The notes below the pieces were generated by a model. That model saw nothing but the letters and a program-made list of their open reading frames with translations. It did no database searches and had not been told where the DNA came from. The position numbers and the translations under genes are program-made. A stretch of 9,317 nucleotides of DNA from JBBIGV01 sp037447335 (GTDB taxonomy: Bacteria > Bacteroidota > Ignavibacteria > Ignavibacteriales > Ignavibacteriaceae). Positions 1 to 7,167 of this stretch are shown here, piece after piece. The DNA is taken from positions 1-9,317 of the forward strand of contig JBBIGV010000098.1 in assembly GCA_037447335.1 (NCBI GenBank), written 5' to 3'. Each line of letters begins with the position of its first letter. The stretch's first letter is position 1.

Positions 1-48
1 TTCTAATGGCGGTCATTAGAACTTTTTCTCTATTGAACAATCTGGGAT
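1..48. repeat. Left copy of 48-bp terminal inverted repeat
   Basis: These 48 bases are the exact reverse complement of 9266-9313, and the match stops at base 49. The outer 21 bases are a hairpin, TTCTAATG-N5-CATTAGAA, followed on the plus strand by a T-rich run (CTTTTTCTCT). An ATG at 6-8 opens the same 14 codons that begin the YdeI-family gene at the right end, but here the frame hits TAA at 48-50. Sharing one sequence with two unrelated inner flanks fits a dispersed genomic repeat at which the assembly ended. A palindrome-driven assembly artefact, or the end of an insertion element extending outside the window, are alternatives. Confidence 0.85.
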
Positions 49-106
49 AAAGTTTTATTTCATTAACACGGGGATTAGTTCCGACGTTAATTTGACCTTC
101 AGAACC
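2..106 (-). other. Open reading frame running off the left edge, possible gene fragment
   Basis: On the minus strand a 35-codon frame follows a TAA at 107-109 and stays open to the window edge. It passes straight through the 48-bp repeat. The residues look protein-like, with stretches such as GSEGQINVGTNPRVNEIK and LYPRLFNREKV, but I recognise no family and see no start codon or ribosome binding site at its beginning. If the TAA were a sense codon the frame would extend upstream through MGYNLLVNAKSV. It could be the degraded interior of a larger gene whose remainder lies outside the window, or a chance open frame in AT-rich DNA. Confidence 0.2.
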
Positions 107-126
107 TTATACGCTTTTTGCATTTA

Positions 127-225
127 CTAAAAGATTGTATCCCATAACGGGATGAATCCTGCCTTTTTAACAACTTTCTGTCCTTCCGGACTCATAACCC
201 AATCAATAAATTGTTTGGTAGTAAA
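127..225 (-). pseudogene. C-terminal remnant of PstS-like phosphate-binding protein
   Basis: The minus strand encodes 32 residues ending in a TAG stop at 127-129, including KQFIDWVMSPEGQKVV and then KKAGFIPL. This is the typical C-terminus of periplasmic phosphate-binding proteins of the PstS family (PBP-like domain), which capture phosphate for the Pst ABC transporter. Nothing recognisable as PstS lies further upstream: the frame enters a perfect palindrome at 225-254 and meets an in-frame stop soon after it. A full gene would need roughly 250 or more further codons, so this is a truncated relic. The palindrome sits at the truncation point. No pst transporter genes are present here. The family call is from memory of the motif. 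Confidence 0.6.
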
Positions 226-254
226 GTAGGGGCGTTCAATTGAACGCCCCTACT
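225..254. repeat. Perfect 30-bp palindrome, REP-like
   Basis: AGTAGGGGCGTTCAA is followed directly by its exact reverse complement, giving 15-bp arms with no spacer and a GC-rich outer stem. It abuts the last recognisable codon of the phosphate-binding remnant. It is not a good intrinsic terminator because neither side continues into a long T-run. The GTAG at the foot of the hairpin recalls REP elements, whose RAYT transposases recognise a GTAG or GGAG tetranucleotide. That assignment is an inference, and no RAYT gene is in the window. Confidence 0.8.
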
Positions 255-298
255 GACGGGACAAATAACCATTAAATTTTAATATTAAGACAATAAAG

Positions 299-418
299 AG
301 GGGCTGTCCAAAATGTAGCACAGATTACTAATCTGTGCTACGATGAATTTAAATTTAATCTGAAATCAGACATATAAATTCAGAGTTGTTTGCAAAATTT
401 ACTTTTTGGTCAGCCCCT
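299..418. mobile_element. 120-bp MITE-like element with imperfect terminal inverted repeats
   Basis: The left end reads AGGGGCTGTCCAAAA (299-313). The right end, reverse complemented, reads AGGGGCTGACCAAAA (404-418), so 14 of 15 positions match. Ends of the GGGGCTGtCcAAAA type resemble terminal inverted repeats of some DDE insertion sequences (IS1182/IS5-like, from memory). The interior is about 90 bp, non-coding and AT-rich, and holds a second palindrome at 315-341. No clear target-site duplication is visible on the flanks. A non-autonomous, transposase-less element is the best reading. A chance hairpin is less likely given the length of the arms. Confidence 0.55.
315..341. repeat. 27-bp palindrome inside the MITE-like element
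   Basis: GTAGCACAGATTA, one C, then TAATCTGTGCTAC: two perfect 13-bp arms around a single central base. Like the palindrome at 225-254 it begins with GTAG and ends with CTAC, which suggests that the two belong to one class of small palindromic repeats. It lies immediately inside the left terminal inverted repeat of the 120-bp element, either as a nested insertion or as part of the element. Confidence 0.8.
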
Positions 419-619
419 GAATATTTATGGATAAATTCGACAGACTTAGAATTCGGGGTCCCGTATGGGACGAAAAAAAATTGTTTTGAACAGATATGGT
501 ATTTGTGGTATTAAAACGCAGTTCTTAATAGAGTTATTACGAATTTCATGTATCTGTTATAACTTTGCTGTAATTTTGTATTCAAAAAATCGTTAACATA
601 TGCAGGAAAAAGGGGAAAT
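419..619 (+). promoter_or_regulatory. Non-coding upstream region of the acyl-CoA synthetase gene, candidate promoters
   Basis: I see no gene in this stretch. Two kinds of promoter-like sequence are present. One is sigma70-like: TTGAAC at 486-491 and TATTAA at 509-514, with a 17-nt spacer. The other is two matches to the Bacteroidota -7 box TAnnTTTG, at 560-567 (TAACTTTG) and 571-578 (TAATTTTG), without a clear TTTG about 19 nt upstream of either. A short hairpin (GTCCC/GGGAC, 458-471) is followed by eight A residues, so it is not a terminator on either strand. Just before the start codon lies AAAAAGGGG, a purine-rich ribosome binding site ending about 4 nt from the ATG. Confidence 0.35.
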
Positions 620-2683
620 ATGAAAACAAACCCATTCGAAAAATATTTTTATCCAAAAACAGTTTGTGTAGCAGGCGCCTCAAGCAAGCCGCTTAGCCTC
701 GGTTATGAACTTACAAAAACAGTAATTGGGTACGGCTACAAGGGAAAACTTCTTCTGGTGAATCCGAAAGCAGAAAAGATACTTGGTGTAAAATGCTTTA
801 AAGATATACAGTCAGTACCCGATGAAATTGATTTGGCGATTGTAATGGTTCCTAAAGTTTTTGCCGAAGATACAATTAAACAGTTGATTGAAAAAGGGGT
901 TGTTTCAATAATTCTTATAACTGCCGGCTTCAAAGAAACCGGTAATGAAGGTGAGGAAGCAGAGCAGCGAATAATTGACCTTGTAAAAAAGCACAATGTC
1001 AGACTCGTTGGACCGAATTGTATGGGAATCATAAACACTCTCCCTTCAATAAGTCTTAATGCAACTTTTGTTGCCGAAAAACCTGAAACCGGTTCAATGG
1101 CATTTTGCTCGCAGAGCGGAGCAATCGGCGCTGCTGTGCTTAATTCATTGCGCGAAACAGATATTCGTTTTGCACATTTTATAAGTGTCGGTAATAAAGC
1201 TGATGTAAATGAAAATGATTTGCTTCGCTATTGGCAAAGCGATAATAACATAAACGTAATTACTTATTACCTCGAAAGTTTTGTTGATGGTGAGGGCTTT
1301 ATCAAAAATTTTATTGATGGCAGCATCACTAAACCGGTAATAATACTTAAGGCAGGAAAAACTTCAAGCGGTATGAAAGCGGCTTCTTCACATACCGGTG
1401 CAATGGGCAGCTCTGATAAGGTTGTTAATGCAATTATTAAACAGTTCGGACTAATAAGGGCTGAAACACTCAATGACCTTTTCAATACGGCTAAAGGATT
1501 TGAAAACTTTCCTTCTCCAAAAGGAAACAGAATTGCAGCAGTTACCAATGCCGGCGGACCGGCAATACTTACTGTTGATACACTCGAAAAAAATAATTTA
1601 AAACTTGCAGAACTTACTCAGGCAACCATGACAAAGCTCAAAGAAATTGTGCATCCGGAAGGAAGCTTGAACAATCCGGTTGATCTGCTCCCCGGCGGTA
1701 CCGCTGAGCAATATAAACTCGTAAACGAAATACTTTCGGGAGATCCGAATGTTGATGCAGTAATTTCTGTTTTTGTTGAACCCGTCATGGTTAAAGCTCT
1801 GCCTGTTATAGAAGGTATAAACAGTATAAGATCGGATAAGCCAATACTTCAGGTTGTAATGCCGCTTCCGGAATTCTGGCAGGAGTACCGTGAAAAGTCA
1901 ATGTATAAATTACCATTGTTCAGAAACCCTGAGGATCCGGCAGTTGTGATCTCTAATATGTTCAGCTTTACTCAAAACAGATCCGGCAAAAAAAGATTAA
2001 ATCAAAAAGCTGCGCTTTATAAAAGTGACCTTTCAAAATTTTCAGATCAGTTCCTGCCGCTGCGAATTACCGAAGAATTTGCAAAGTTATACAAGCTGCC
2101 TGTTATTGGAAGTTTGATTGTTAAAAGCGGAGAGCTTGAATCTCTTAATTTAGATTTTCCTGTTGTGATCAAAGCTGTCGGTAAAAAGCTGATTCATAAA
2201 TCGGAGTTCAATGCTGTAAGCCTGAACATAAAAACCCAAGTGGAGCTTTTAGCAGAAGCTGAAGCTATTATTAAAGCAACTGCGAAAAATAATGCAGAAG
2301 TTGAAGGCTTTCTCATTCAACCTTATGTTAAACCTAAATTTGAACTGCTTGTTGGAGGATTCCGGGACAGCAACTTCGGACCGATGGTAATGTTCGGTAC
2401 CGGCGGAAAGTATGTTGAATACTATGAAGATACATCAATACGCTCTGCATATCTCTGCGATGATGATATTGAAGAGATGATAAATTCCACAAAGATCGGA
2501 AGAATTATTAAAGGTGTACGCGGCGAAAAACCGGTTGATATTCAGGCGCTCAAAGAGGTTATAAAAAATCTTTCTCAAATGATGCTCGATAATAATAATA
2601 TCTCAGAGTGTGATCTTAATCCATTACTCGTTTCTGAAAACAATAAGATGTATGCTGTAGATGTGAGGATTAAGCTGGGTTAG
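620..2683 (+). CDS. ADP-forming acetate/acyl-CoA ligase, fused alpha-beta chain
   Basis: Cytoplasmic enzyme that interconverts acyl-CoA + ADP + phosphate and free acid + CoA + ATP (ADP-forming acetyl-CoA synthetase family, EC 6.2.1.13 type). In this direction it makes ATP from acetyl-CoA during fermentation or amino-acid breakdown. The 687 residues hold the usual domains in order: a CoA-binding Rossmann domain (about 1-145, with GPNCMGI at 131-137), a succinyl-CoA-ligase-like domain (about 155-290, with SQSGAIG at 164-170 and the catalytic phospho-histidine H258 in SSHTGA), a second ligase domain (about 300-450, NNPVDL at 351-356), and an ATP-grasp domain (about 475-685, with PVVIKAVGKKLIHKS from 514, GPMVMFGTGGKYVE and the DLNP motif near 665). 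The chain appears complete, with no GNAT acetyltransferase domain of the PatZ/Pat type. The exact acid substrate cannot be read from sequence. It has its own upstream region and is followed by a 175-bp gap, so it is probably transcribed alone. Confidence 0.93.
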   Translation: MKTNPFEKYFYPKTVCVAGASSKPLSLGYELTKTVIGYGYKGKLLLVNPKAEKILGVKCFKDIQSVPDEIDLAIVMVPKVFAEDTIKQLIEKGVVSIILITAGFKETGNEGEEAEQRIIDLVKKHNVRLVGPNCMGIINTLPSISLNATFVAEKPETGSMAFCSQSGAIGAAVLNSLRETDIRFAHFISVGNKADVNENDLLRYWQSDNNINVITYYLESFVDGEGFIKNFIDGSITKPVIILKAGKTSSGMKAASSHTGAMGSSDKVVNAIIKQFGLIRAETLNDLFNTAKGFENFPSPKGNRIAAVTNAGGPAILTVDTLEKNNLKLAELTQATMTKLKEIVHPEGSLNNPVDLLPGGTAEQYKLVNEILSGDPNVDAVISVFVEPVMVKALPVIEGINSIRSDKPILQVVMPLPEFWQEYREKSMYKLPLFRNPEDPAVVISNMFSFTQNRSGKKRLNQKAALYKSDLSKFSDQFLPLRITEEFAKLYKLPVIGSLIVKSGELESLNLDFPVVIKAVGKKLIHKSEFNAVSLNIKTQVELLAEAEAIIKATAKNNAEVEGFLIQPYVKPKFELLVGGFRDSNFGPMVMFGTGGKYVEYYEDTSIRSAYLCDDDIEEMINSTKIGRIIKGVRGEKPVDIQALKEVIKNLSQMMLDNNNISECDLNPLLVSENNKMYAVDVRIKLG

Positions 2684-2793
2684 TAATAGCCGGAAGAGAG
2701 TTTTTTAACGGGTCCCTTCATCTCTTTAAAGATGATTTCCTTATCCGCGGGATGGAACGCAAATACAATGTTTTCTGATTTGAAAGTTAGCAC
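2680..2793 (-). other. Possible small open frame in the gap before lysA
   Basis: The minus strand of this gap holds a 37-codon frame from a GTG (2791-2793) to a TAA at 2680-2682. It contains ENIVFAFHPADKEIIFKEMK and ends LSSGYY, and its stop overlaps the stop region of the acyl-CoA synthetase gene. No ribosome binding site is clear, and a stop lies not far upstream in frame. I do not recognise a family. It may be a gene remnant, a small peptide or chance. Confidence 0.12.
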
Positions 2794-2819
2794 AACTTTT
2801 TTACTTCTTTAATTTGAAT

Positions 2820-2827
2820 TAACTTTG
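2820..2827 (+). promoter_or_regulatory. Candidate -7 box upstream of lysA
   Basis: TAACTTTG matches the Bacteroidota -7 consensus TAnnTTTG and is identical to the box at 560-567 upstream of the previous gene. It lies about 30 nt before the lysA start codon, a sensible distance for a short leader. No convincing TTTG lies at the expected -33 position, so this is only a candidate. Confidence 0.3.
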
Positions 2828-2858
2828 GGTCACAATTTACCAACAGGCTATTTTATCT

Positions 2859-4130
2859 GTGAGTCAGCTAAATTCAAAATATTTTCATTACAGGGATAAA
2901 GAACTTTTCTGTGAAGATGTACCGGTTGTAAAAATTGCATCGGCTGTTTCCACACCGGTTTATATTTACAGCAGAAATTATTTGCGCGACAGGTATACAG
3001 AATTCGCTGCTGCATTTCAAAGTATTGATCATGCAATTTTTTATTCTGTTAAGTCAAACTTTAATCTGAGTGTAATAAAAACTTTTCTTTCTTTGGGAAG
3101 CGGAGTTGACGTTAATTCGGAAGGGGAGCTGTACCGCGCTTTACGTGCCGGCGCACATCCTTCTAAAATAATTCTTACCGGAGTTGGAAAAACCGAAGAT
3201 GAGCTTCGCATTGGAATGGTGCATAACGTTCTTATGATCAAAGCTGAATCTCTCGAAGAAATTGAACTTCTCAATAAAATTGCCGGTCAGCTTAAGCTAA
3301 AACCAAAAGTTGCTTTGAGAATTAATCCGGATGTTAATCCGGCAACCCATCCATACATTTCTACCGGGCTGGCAGAAAATAAATTCGGAGTCAGTTCTGA
3401 AGAAGCTCTGGAAATATTTTCTCACAGTAAAAATTTCAGCAATATAATTTTTACCGGGCTGCATATGCACATTGGCTCGCAGATTTTAGCTGCAGAACCT
3501 TTTGTTGAAGCTGTCGAAAAGCTTTCTGAAATTTATTTTAAGCTGAATGCTGCAGGAATAAGACCAGATCATTTTGATATCGGAGGGGGGATGGGAGTTT
3601 ATTACAGAGAGAATGAGAACTTTTCTCTGCCGGATTTTGCCGGAAATCTTCTGCCGCTTCTTAAAAAAATAAGCAGTAAAATTATTTTTGAACCCGGACG
3701 TTATTTAACAGCAAACGGAGGAATTCTTCTTACAAAAGTTCTTTATAATAAGACGGAAGCTGAAAAATATTTTATTATTGTAGATGCAGCTATGAATGAC
3801 CTGCTTCGTCCAAGCATATATGATGCATATCATCATATCCAGCATGCAATCCTAAATAAGGAACGTAAAAATGTTCGTGCAGATATTGTTGGCCCTGTTT
3901 GTGAAAGCGGTGATTTTATGGGCAGGGACAGGGAAATACCAGCCTGCATTCAGGGCGATCTGCTCGCCGTTATGTCTGCTGGCGCTTATGGAATGACTAT
4001 GGCTTCTAACTATAATGCAAGGCGCAGACCAGCCGAAGTAATGGTTGAGGGCGACAGATATTTTATTATCAGAAGCAGAGAACACTATCAGCATTTGCTG
4101 CTTGATGAAGAGGAAAGATTATTAACTTGA
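2859..4130 (+). CDS. lysA: Diaminopimelate decarboxylase
   Basis: PLP-dependent enzyme that decarboxylates meso-diaminopimelate to L-lysine, the last step of the DAP pathway. The 423 residues match the usual family length. The N-terminal alanine-racemase-like barrel (about 35-285) carries the PLP lysine K65 in YSVKSN, HIGSQ at 204-208, the glycine-rich GGGMG at 242-246 and EPGR at 278-281. The C-terminal beta domain (about 286-400) carries CESGD at 348-352, which acts in trans at the dimer active site, and the AGAYG motif with Y377. The start is a GTG. The frame is open upstream only to a TAA at 2820-2822 with no ATG in between, and AGG at 2845-2847 is a weak ribosome binding site, so GTG 2859 is the best choice. 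It is the first gene of a probable operon with the lipoprotein and priA genes. Confidence 0.95.
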   Translation: MSQLNSKYFHYRDKELFCEDVPVVKIASAVSTPVYIYSRNYLRDRYTEFAAAFQSIDHAIFYSVKSNFNLSVIKTFLSLGSGVDVNSEGELYRALRAGAHPSKIILTGVGKTEDELRIGMVHNVLMIKAESLEEIELLNKIAGQLKLKPKVALRINPDVNPATHPYISTGLAENKFGVSSEEALEIFSHSKNFSNIIFTGLHMHIGSQILAAEPFVEAVEKLSEIYFKLNAAGIRPDHFDIGGGMGVYYRENENFSLPDFAGNLLPLLKKISSKIIFEPGRYLTANGGILLTKVLYNKTEAEKYFIIVDAAMNDLLRPSIYDAYHHIQHAILNKERKNVRADIVGPVCESGDFMGRDREIPACIQGDLLAVMSAGAYGMTMASNYNARRRPAEVMVEGDRYFIIRSREHYQHLLLDEEERLLT

Positions 4131-4164
4131 GTATTATTGGTAATTTAATTTTGAGAGGTTCATG

Positions 4165-4698
4165 ATGAAAAAAATAATTTTGTTGTTTGTTTTCCTGTTT
4201 GCTTCCGTATTAGTTAATGGCTGCCTTGTGTTTGAACAGGCTGAATATATTATTACGATTGATAAAAACCGCGGCGGAACTGCCGAGATTGTAATTCATA
4301 ATATCAGGTCAGATGCTATGCTTGACTCCGATTTTATGGAAGACAGAACAAATCTTTTCGACTATGTTTTAAACAGCAATGAATTTGCTGCGGCTATGGT
4401 GGCTGAAGGAAAACAGCTTCAGAACAGAGAACTTTTTGTTGATGATGATAAACTTGTCGGACGGGTGAAATTTGCATTCACCAATATTAACCGCGTTGAA
4501 GGTATTATTTATGATGAAGGTTACTTTTTCCTCACACTTGAACCTTCTGACAGTATTATCTCAACTAACGGTGAAGTATTTGCAGCAAAGGAATACAAAC
4601 GGATCATCTGGGATGAAAGTTTTACGGAATTAAAATTCAAACTTTTTATGGGATTGCCGGATCATACAAGACCCCTGGCGCCGTTTGTTAAGCAATAA
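4165..4698 (+). CDS. Small lipoprotein of unknown function
   Basis: A 177-residue protein with a lysine-containing n-region, a hydrophobic core (IILLFVFLFASVLV) and a lipobox-like LVNGC, so it should be cleaved by signal peptidase II and lipidated at Cys20 (Cys21 if the upstream ATG is used). The mature part is mostly predicted beta strand with acidic patches, starting with YIITIDKNRGGTAEIVIHN, the kind of repeated-strand opening seen in LppM-like lipoproteins; this similarity is only an impression. Two ATGs are adjacent (4162 and 4165). GAGAGG at 4153-4158 lies 3 nt from the first and 6 nt from the second, so I prefer 4165. The gene follows lysA by about 30 nt and its stop is 1 nt before the preferred priA start. 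The location suggests co-transcription but not function. Confidence 0.8.
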   Translation: MKKIILLFVFLFASVLVNGCLVFEQAEYIITIDKNRGGTAEIVIHNIRSDAMLDSDFMEDRTNLFDYVLNSNEFAAAMVAEGKQLQNRELFVDDDKLVGRVKFAFTNINRVEGIIYDEGYFFLTLEPSDSIISTNGEVFAAKEYKRIIWDESFTELKFKLFMGLPDHTRPLAPFVKQ

Positions 4699-4699
4699 A

Positions 4700-7165
4700 A
4701 TGTTTGCCGAAGTTGTTTTTCCATTACCATTCAGGAACAGGTTCACATACAGCATCCCTGAAGATTTGCAGCGGTTCGCTGCTGTTGGAGTACGTACAGT
4801 TGTTCCCTTCGGAAAAAGAAAACTTACCGGATACATAGTTAACATCACCAGCAAATCTGCCGTTACCGAAGATGTAAAACCACTTGAGGATATTCTTGAT
4901 GACATTCCCGTCTTCGATCAGCGTATGCTGGAATTTTATGAATGGATTGCGGATTATTATTTGTCATCTCCCGGTGATGCGGTAAAACTTGCCATGCCAT
5001 ACGGCGCTGATGTTGAAACCAAACGTAAAGTTATTGTTGATCCGGAACGATGTAAAGAGCTTCTTCTGTCCGAGAAGAAAAAAAATACTGTTAAGAAAAA
5101 AATTCTTGAAGTGCTTGCCGGCAGGGTAGAGATAAATTTTGGTCATCTCCAGAAAATGTCAGGCAAAAAAAATATTTACTCGGCAGTAAGATCACTTGAA
5201 GAAGCCGGCGCATTAACAGTAATCAGTGAGCTTTCGGAAGCGAAGGTAAAAGCAAAGAAAATAAATTTTATCCGGCTCGCCAAATCACCTGCGGAACTTT
5301 ATATATTGATTCCGGAAATTGAGCGTCGTTCACCCAAACAGGTAAAGCTTATATTAGATATGCTTTCTCTTAAAGGAGAAGAAGCGACGCTTTCAGAAGT
5401 GCTGAAGAGAAGCGGGGTTTCAAAAGCATCTGCCGACTCACTTGCGGCTAAAGGATTTGTTGAAATTTATGAGCAGGAAATTGACAGGGTTTACGCGGAA
5501 CTTTACAGTGAGATACAACAGGAGTTTTTACTAACAGAAGCACAAGAAAAAGTTATAAATGAAGTTTCTGCTGATATAGATGTGAGTAATTTCAAAGCGT
5601 ACCTTTTATACGGCGTAACGGGCAGCGGTAAAACGCAGGTATATATCGAACTTGTAAAGAAAACACTTGCAAAGAATAAATCGGCGTTCATACTTGTGCC
5701 TGAAATTTCACTAACGCCTCAAATCACCTCCCGCTTTACAAACAACTTCGGAGATAAGGTAACAGTAATACACAGCCGCATGTCACCCGGCGAGAGGTAT
5801 GATTCATGGCGCAGGGTTTTAAAGGGAAAAGCAAAGGTTGTTATCGGTGCACGCTCAGCATTGTTTGCCCCGCTTAAGAATCCGGGTCTCATTGTTGTTG
5901 ATGAAGAACATGATGCAAGTTATAAACAGTTCGACTCTGCACCTAAATATAATGCACGCGATTGTGCAGTTATTCTTGCTAAATTCAGTAACTGCCCTGT
6001 AGTTCTTGGTTCAGCTACTCCTTCTGTTGAAAGTATGTGGAATGCTGAAACGGGAAAGTATTCACTGCTTTCTTTACCCGAACGCATTGACAATGCAAAA
6101 ATGCCCGGGATCACTTTAGTGAACATTGCTGATGAAAAAAAGAAGAGAAAAATGGAAAATGTCTTTTCATCCTTACTGATAGAAAAGATAAAAGAAAGAC
6201 TGAATAAAAAAGAAGGCGTGATAATTCTTCAAAACAGAAGAGGCTTTTCTACCCAAATGTATTGTGAGGACTGCGGAGAGTTAGAGATTTGTGATAATTG
6301 TTCCGTATCAATGGTTTATCATATAAATCAGAATACAATAAACTGCCACTATTGCGGACTTGTAAAGAAGGTTCCGCCTGCCTGTACAAATTGCGGTTCG
6401 TTAAAACTCAAATTTTTCGGCGCCGGCACTGAAAGAGTTGAAGACGAACTGGAATATCATTTCCCGAATGCTGTTATAAGTCGGATTGATTCTGATTCAA
6501 TATCAAGAAAAAATACATTAAGCCAGATTCTATTTGAATTCAGCAAAGGTGATATTGATATTCTTGTCGGAACACAGATGGTATCGAAGGGACTTGATTT
6601 TGCACGTGTTACATTAGTCGGTGTAATTTCTGCTGAAGCAACTTTATGGCTGCCGGATTTTCGTTCGGATGAAAGAACTTTTCAGCTTCTTACGCAAGTT
6701 GCAGGAAGGGCGGGCAGAAGTAAAGCTGAGGGGGAAGTGATAATTCAAACACAAAATGACAAGCACTTTACTTTATTAAAAGTGCTGGCAAATGATTACC
6801 GGGGGTTTTATGAGAGGGAGATAAGTGACAGGAAAAGACATCTCTATCCGCCATTCAGTAAATTGTGTTTGATTGAAGCTAAAGACCAAACAGCCGGAAA
6901 AGCGCGTGGTGCAATAAATGATTTTTACAAAGAACTGCACAAGTACAGAAACAGACTTATCATCTCAACCCCTGCTTCTGCGATAATTGCAAGGCTAAAA
7001 GGTTTTTACAGGTTTCAGATAATGGTTAAAGCAAAAAGAGATATTGATCCTTCCGGTGCAATAATGAGAAAGGCAGTAATTGATTCGTTTGTTGAGTTTA
7101 ACAGGAGATCGCGTTACCGCGATGTAAAACTATTTTATGATGTTGACCCGCAAAGCGTTATATAA
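4700..7165 (+). CDS. priA: Primosomal protein N' (PriA replication-restart helicase)
   Basis: Superfamily 2 3'-5' DNA helicase that recognises stalled forks and D-loops and reloads the replicative helicase. Numbering is from ATG 4700 (821 residues). The order is: 3'-DNA-binding domain (FAEVVFPLPFRNRFTYSIP at the N-terminus), winged-helix region (about 110-270), helicase lobe 1 with Walker A GVTGSGKT (305-312), DEEH (401-404) and GSATPS, then the zinc region with eight cysteines in four CxxC pairs (522/525, 531/534, 549/552, 562/565), lobe 2 with GTQMVSKGLDF and QVAGRAGR (666-673), and the C-terminal domain ending DVDPQSVI. All catalytic and zinc motifs are intact. It is longer than E. coli PriA (732) but normal for Bacteroidota-like lineages. 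An in-frame TTG at 4685 would overlap the lipoprotein gene; the ATG fits the family N-terminus better. No clear Shine-Dalgarno sequence is present, so translation may be coupled to the gene before it. Confidence 0.96.
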   Translation: MFAEVVFPLPFRNRFTYSIPEDLQRFAAVGVRTVVPFGKRKLTGYIVNITSKSAVTEDVKPLEDILDDIPVFDQRMLEFYEWIADYYLSSPGDAVKLAMPYGADVETKRKVIVDPERCKELLLSEKKKNTVKKKILEVLAGRVEINFGHLQKMSGKKNIYSAVRSLEEAGALTVISELSEAKVKAKKINFIRLAKSPAELYILIPEIERRSPKQVKLILDMLSLKGEEATLSEVLKRSGVSKASADSLAAKGFVEIYEQEIDRVYAELYSEIQQEFLLTEAQEKVINEVSADIDVSNFKAYLLYGVTGSGKTQVYIELVKKTLAKNKSAFILVPEISLTPQITSRFTNNFGDKVTVIHSRMSPGERYDSWRRVLKGKAKVVIGARSALFAPLKNPGLIVVDEEHDASYKQFDSAPKYNARDCAVILAKFSNCPVVLGSATPSVESMWNAETGKYSLLSLPERIDNAKMPGITLVNIADEKKKRKMENVFSSLLIEKIKERLNKKEGVIILQNRRGFSTQMYCEDCGELEICDNCSVSMVYHINQNTINCHYCGLVKKVPPACTNCGSLKLKFFGAGTERVEDELEYHFPNAVISRIDSDSISRKNTLSQILFEFSKGDIDILVGTQMVSKGLDFARVTLVGVISAEATLWLPDFRSDERTFQLLTQVAGRAGRSKAEGEVIIQTQNDKHFTLLKVLANDYRGFYEREISDRKRHLYPPFSKLCLIEAKDQTAGKARGAINDFYKELHKYRNRLIISTPASAIIARLKGFYRFQIMVKAKRDIDPSGAIMRKAVIDSFVEFNRRSRYRDVKLFYDVDPQSVI

Positions 7166-7167
7166 AA

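Noticed and set aside
225..418. CRISPR array or tandem repeat structure
   Set aside because: The palindromes differ in sequence and there are no regularly spaced direct repeats or cas genes.
458..480. Hairpin GTCCC/GGGAC followed by eight A residues, as an intrinsic terminator
   Set aside because: A terminator needs T residues downstream on the transcribed strand. Here the A-run follows on the plus strand and the T-run precedes the hairpin on the minus strand.
2718..2735. Hairpin TCATCT/AGATGA after the acyl-CoA synthetase gene, as a terminator
   Set aside because: The stem is only six mostly A/T pairs, and the following sequence (TTTCCTT) is not a proper T-run.
4685..4699. TTG at 4685 as the priA start
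   Set aside because: It would add five residues and overlap the lipoprotein gene. The ATG at 4700 gives the usual PriA N-terminus.
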